DNA of 17,902 nucleotides from Acanthaster planci (Eukaryota; Echinodermata; Asteroidea; Valvatida; Acanthasteridae): positions 816,826 to 834,727 of the forward strand of contig NW_019091485.1 of NCBI RefSeq assembly GCF_001949145.1, in the 5' to 3' direction. The notes below the pieces were generated by a model, which made no database searches, was not told where the DNA came from, and saw only the letters and a program-made list of their open reading frames with translations. Positions 11,101 to 17,100 of this stretch are shown one piece after another. The position numbers and the translations under genes were made by a program. Numbering within the stretch: position 1 is the first letter of the stretch; each line of letters begins with the position of its first letter.

Positions 11101-14100
11101 AAGTTGGTAGGTCTGTCATTGGTGTTTCTGTTGTGGACTCTCAAATTTAAGGTGTCGTGCCTGACTGCAACTTAACTGCTTGTTCTGAATGTACTTTTTA
11201 ACCCTAATGTTCCCCATCCCATCAATTTACAACATCAGAGTTTGATGAAATTTGGTGGGTTCCACTCTCTGTACATATGAAACTTACTACATAAAGTGTT
11301 GGGTTATGACGGGAGGAGTACTGTACAGATGCAGTAACAGTGTTGGGTTTGGACTGAGTGGGTATGGTTGGTATTGCCCAGTACCTGCTGGGTGTTTGAT
11401 AAATGGTGCTGCTGGTATGTGTGTGCCTGTAAACAATGGGGTCATTTGGTCATGTACCTGTACTTAAGGAGTGGAATAACTTACTCTACTTAGAGTGTTT
11501 GGTGACCTTGCTTTTTTAAGAGTAGCGAAAGATAAAACAAAGAAATCTGAGCCCCCCTCCAAAAAACAAATACAATTTTGAATAGCCCTGCAGTTATTGG
11601 ATCTTGAATGGATGGGTACACTGTGTCCCTATTCCTTTTACACAGTATATGACCAAGTATCCCCACTCAGCCAAAACCCACCAGTTTACAGCCTGTTTGT
11701 GTTTGTTGGGCTGAGTACCAATACAATAAGTGGACTGATGGAATCTTGCAGGTTGAGTACCTATGCCCCACCCAGCAGAGAAAGGGTACTTCAAGGGGTT
11801 ATTGTTTACTTAATCTAATGAAAGCAGGAAGCTGAAACTCTGTGTGTTGAAGCTATTCCAGCCCATACATTCAGAGTCAATTGTGGATTAGTTTAACCCA
11901 CAAAATCCAAGTTTTATTTGACACTTCCTAGTTTTATGGGGTCTATTTTCAAATACCGCAGCGGAAGATTACAACTATTTTTTCCCCAAAATATTTACAA
12001 ACTTCACTTCACATCATTAGAGCTTTGTAGGAATGGTAGGGGGCTAAACCATAGTCACAGGACAAAACTTACCTCGGTGGTCCTAAGTCTGGTCACCACA
12101 CGTATGCTGGGTCATAACTGATGACTGCAGCTAGACCAAGAGTCATTCTTACCTCCTATTGTAGCAGTATCGTACGCCAAGTCTGTACGGCTCGTGAAAC
12201 CAACCAACGAACACGATGCCCAAGTCATCTGGAGCCCATACCGCCTGGTTATGAAAAAGTGGTGATGCAGAAAAATTTTTAGGTGGTCAGGCAAACAGAT
12301 AACACACATTTCAAAACAGGCAACGCAGAATTAAAATACTATAACCAACAAAATGACAAAAACAGATACCAACCATGGTGAGAGAGGGCCATTTGTAGAT
12401 CAACCATCAGAAGGATTGTTAAATAGCATTCTTGGGCTAGAGATAGTGATGACACTGAACTACCAGTGAAGTTACCTGTGTTCCTTCTCTCATGCTGAGA
12501 AGTGTTTTTGATATCACTGAGAATACTACCCCCGGGGATTCAGTCACTTCAAAACATGACATAAAGTTTTAAGCAATATGCCAGACTCAAAAGGAGGAGA
12601 TCGGTAGTTCAGTACCTTTCTTAAGATTTTGAGCAAATTTGTTGCTTCCATTGACAAAAATGCATAAATGAAAAATGATCCACTTTACCTTAAAGTCAGA
12701 CTTCTCGATGTGATTTTAATGACAGGAATGAAACCCATTTTCCAAAAAGGAATAGCCACACATGCTTACATGTCCAGCCGAGACTTCATTAGGCACAGAA
12801 TCGAGTACGCTGATAGTCTGGCTCTCAAGGTCTAGGACACAGACTACAGGATGATGTTTGGATGTGAGTGTTTCACCCCATTCCTCATACATTACGTTCT
12901 GATCTCCCTACAATGCAAAACCCAAATTAATGAACAAGGTTTCATTGAAACAATGCAATTAGCCCTCTGTTCTAAGAGAAAGAAGTTGTCTTGATGACTA
13001 GCACAGAGCTCCCTAGACAGGATGGCTTTGCCACTTACTACACTTACAGTTTGGTCAATATATTGCTCTGGATGCAGTCTACTGATTAAGAGTATTAAAA
13101 CAGAAGTGGTACATTCTGCTTGCAAGGTTATCAGTAACGCATGAGAGGACAAAAAAAAACAATTGTTACAATAAAGTATCTTGCTCAAGGGAGTGGGCAA
13201 TGGGGCACTGTAACCCCTGTAACCCCTCGCCAGAACTTTTCAGTTTTAAATTTGGTAGACAGGCACTACACCCACATGACTGCATGCCTATCAGAGAGGA
13301 ATCCAAGATGAAACAAATTTGGAGTAAGGATAAGAAGTCAAGAGTACGCCTCATCCAGTGATACCGTTTCCTGTACTGATACAGACTCTAGACACAAAAA
13401 TTACCTCGGTGATGAAAAGTTTTGTACCCATCCAGATGAAAATTGGGAAGTCATATTCCTTGCCATACCCACACAAGCCACTTCGCATATAATAACATCC
13501 CAAACACAAGCTCCCATGAGACCACTTCTCCTCTGTTTAAGCTCAGAGCACCTTAATTCATTCGTACGCCTCTTTGAAATAATGGCTTTATCAGGTGTCA
13601 AAATAAAGTCAGTGCTTTACATGCGAAAATATCTTTACCTTGACTGGCTCATCTTTTCCAGAAGCGCTGTCTTCAGTCTCTCCATTTTTAGTTTTCTGGG
13701 ATTTTGGTTCAAAGTATGAAATGGCCTTTGGTTTTTTCTTCTCTGCAATGTACACCAGATGTGTCTCTGATGATGACCAGGCCAAGCTACCGAACAGCTC
13801 TTTAAGAAACAAAACAAACCTCACCTAGGTGACTCGGACAATTGTAAGCATGTTAAATTCCTTCCACATGGTTCTGTTCAAAGAGAAGGTTCCTGAACTT
13901 TCTGAAATCACCAAACAGAGGAACAGAATTACAGACCTTCGTTAGGTTTACAATGACAACCACTTTGAATGGGCAGCCAAACTTGCAGAAAGTTCAACCA
14001 TGGTTGGCACGAACTTGTTACCAAAAATCACTTCATTAGTGACAAGGATGATAGTATTGTCATCCATTATTTAGTTATAGTATTCATTACATACCTGTTA

Positions 14101-17100
14101 CCTAGCAGCATCTGGCTTTTTAACACTTAGTGAATTACTCGTAAGGTTCTTACTAACAGCAATCAATAGTCAGTGACTGTAAGGTAATAAAGACAAGTCC
14201 GCTGTGGCTCAGCTATGGTCAAAAATCATCAAAATACTCTCAAGCCTGAAGTCATATTTTGACACATTAGAGATGTAACATAAACATTCTCTTTTCCAGC
14301 ATACAGTGTAAATCAACACTCATTTCTTCCTATAAAATGAAGACCAACAAATCAATCAATCAACCAACCCAACAAGTCACGTACCATCTTCATACACTTT
14401 TCCATGCTTCTCCTGTGCTGTCAGATCTAGGTTGAGAATTTTATGGCTTGCATCCCATATCTGACCGAAGAAAAACACACATACATGTACCCCCGTATGA
14501 AAAGCGTTTAAACCTCTGTAACTACATTTCAAGAACATGCTAATGAGCAATATTCAATTCTACCACACATGGCCTATTTCAATGCCTTCATCAAACCTTG
14601 CATTCTATTTGCCTGAACATACATGTAATTTGGAACTCCTGTTCAACAAAAACATCTGCGATATCAGAGTTTACTCAGAGAGGTGCCTTAGAGTTTAGGG
14701 GACCTGTCTGTACATACATTTACCTATGTACCTCTGTGCCTCGAAATGTGCAATTGTGTTGCAAGTTTGACATCTACAGCTGCAATACATAGGTATTGCA
14801 CAAGTTTGCAATCTACAAGCTGCCCCTTCAAGTTGCACCACAGTGTAGCAGATTTTGAGATTTGGCACCAAAAGGAAGTTTAACCCTAACTGCCCAAAAC
14901 CTGCCATGCTCCAACAGCAGGTTTTGTGAGGTTTTGGCAGGTTTGGTACCGTACCTGAGGAACTTCTTGTTGAATTTTGTGAGACTTGGGATGAAAGGCC
15001 CAGGGGGATGGTGTTGGATTCTGTGTAAGTTGGGACACACACATATCACTGTGTGCAGTGTCTGGCTTGCTGTACCAATTGTTGGACTATGCTTGATTTT
15101 GTCAGGTTTGGTACTGTTCAATGCAAGTCATCCTATACTGCATAGACCCATCCATGCCATATCACTCAAACTCCAACAGACTCATTCTGTTGGAGTTTAT
15201 CAGGTTTGGTACACTAACCTGCATGTACAAGTACATAGACAAGTACATGAACCTGTTGGATTTTGTGGGGTTCAGTATGCTTTCTAGTGCAGGAGCCTAG
15301 GGGGTTAGGGTTAAAGTTCTAAAATAGTGTTAACTGATACACTGTAGAGCATTACTTTCAAATACTGACAGAAATTGTGCACAGAAGTTCAGAAATAATG
15401 GACATATGGATTTCAATAATCACAATTTTGGGGTGAAGAATACCGATTAGAATAAAACCACTTTTAAAAATGGGTCAAGCCAAAACTGGCCACTGCTGGC
15501 TGATGATTGGTCAATCCTCTAACCACTGACCTCTGCATATTGCTTCTCCTCTCCTTTCTTGTTTTTCACCTCCCTGATGACTGCCCGCTTGGTCCCTGTG
15601 GGACTCACGCTGCTCAATAGCCTGAGAGAACACAGAACAGAGTACCATTGCTATCAGCTGTATACTACAGCTCATGATGAGATGCTGGTTTTTTTCTGCT
15701 ACCACTGACCAACAAACCATGTAGAATTGTAGTTTACTGGCATGTACATACATCTACAGCACTGTTACAACCCACATAGAAACAGAAATGAAAAGCCAAT
15801 CAGACAGCACTCAACCTCTGCTCATCCCCTCAATACAAAAAGTCTTTGTGTAATATCTCCAAGCGATTTACACAGTTAACAAAATTTTGAATTTTATCTT
15901 AAGATCTTATTAGTGTACTTCCTCTGTCACTGAGCTTCAGTATAGCACCACAACTAACTTGGGATCAGCAGTACTGAATGGTTGATAGTCTGGTTGGTAG
16001 AAGTACTTGGGGAACTTACCGACCAGTGGGCAGTGGAATATTTTTCTAAAATTTAACAGCCCAAATTTTTTTTATCCTTAAAGGAATCCTCATTACCCCC
16101 TCAAGAGGGGGAGGCAGCTTTGTTTTTCTAAAATGTTTGTGCTTTCAGTTTAAAAAGTAAACAAATCTGCAACGTGTCTTGGGGGAGAAGGGGAAAGAAA
16201 ACGGAACTCCCATGCTGGATTTGCCATTGCCAGGTGGAGATAGGCAGATTATGAAGACGAGAGACTATGTTATGTTGAGTATTAGTATATGTACATCTTC
16301 AATACATGCGCTGCGCAGTGCATATGTACATGCACTGCACAGCGCATGTATTAAAGATGGGCTACTTTCACCGGTTTCCTTCCCCTACTCAGAAAAACAG
16401 ATTTGGAAGCAATTTGAAAGGCAAACCACAGCAAGAGTTAATCAAAGAAGTAAAATGTGTTTTACCCATATAAACTGTTATTTCAGTCATTTGGAAAAGT
16501 TTAAGACCACCTGGAATTTGATTGGTATTTCTGCCACTGGGCCTGCATAACATTGTCTCATTGAATGATTACTTAACATGATTTTACAGTGGTGCATAAC
16601 ATCAGTGTAGTGCTATATACCCATTTGAATGAAATTTTTGCAAAGGCAGGTCTTGTATGATACATGTAGTTTGTAAGGCAGCATGGATAAAAACACCAAC
16701 CTATGTAATCAGAAATAAGGGAGGGCACACTGAATATTGGACTAATAACATTTTTCAAATCATGGAAATGTGGTCAAATAGCTGTTTAACCAAGATACTC
16801 AGGTTTCACATTGAAAATAAACATACATGTAAGTTGCCATGATGGATTAGTTTAAGTTTAGTTTTTCTTTAGGTTACTGCATTTCATATGGATGGTCCTA
16901 AACTTTTGCAAATGACTGTAGTTTCCATTGGGTCGTACGGATCACAGACAGTGTGCAAGATGTCAAGATGCACACAGTCAAACAAACAAACAAACAAAAA
17001 ACGGTTTGAGATATTGTTTGACAAAACCTGAAACAAAATGGTGTCCAAAACTCTCACAATTTTCATAAACCGGTACTTCAATTCGATGTATTGATTTGTT

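Larger units (their letters stand above)
10721..12152 (-). other. APEH intron 7
   Basis: This 1432-nt intron contains the compound inverted repeat at 10918-11100 and a possible decayed element at about 11198-11800. Donor GTAAGA. Plus-strand open frames in it (about 11252-11467 and 11597-11818) show no family resemblance. Confidence 0.85.

Noticed and set aside
11252-11818. Several plus- and minus-strand open frames of 66-73 codons
   Set aside because: They overlap each other in a likely repeat-derived region of intron 7 and show no family features.
13410-13540. Open minus-strand stretch reading [19 protein letters not shown] before a GTAATT donor-like site
   Set aside because: It looks protein-like and ends at a possible donor, but has no APEH counterpart. 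Exons 5 and 6 join perfectly without it, and no matching acceptor of the right phase was evident.
14862-15287. 141-codon plus-strand open frame, the longest in the window
   Set aside because: It runs through the degenerate array of the element at 14880-15314; the hydrophobic and Leu/Gly-rich text is a by-product of the repeat.
16179-16550. 123-codon plus-strand open frame
   Set aside because: It passes through the 66-bp palindrome and lies within an intron of APEH; no recognisable domain.
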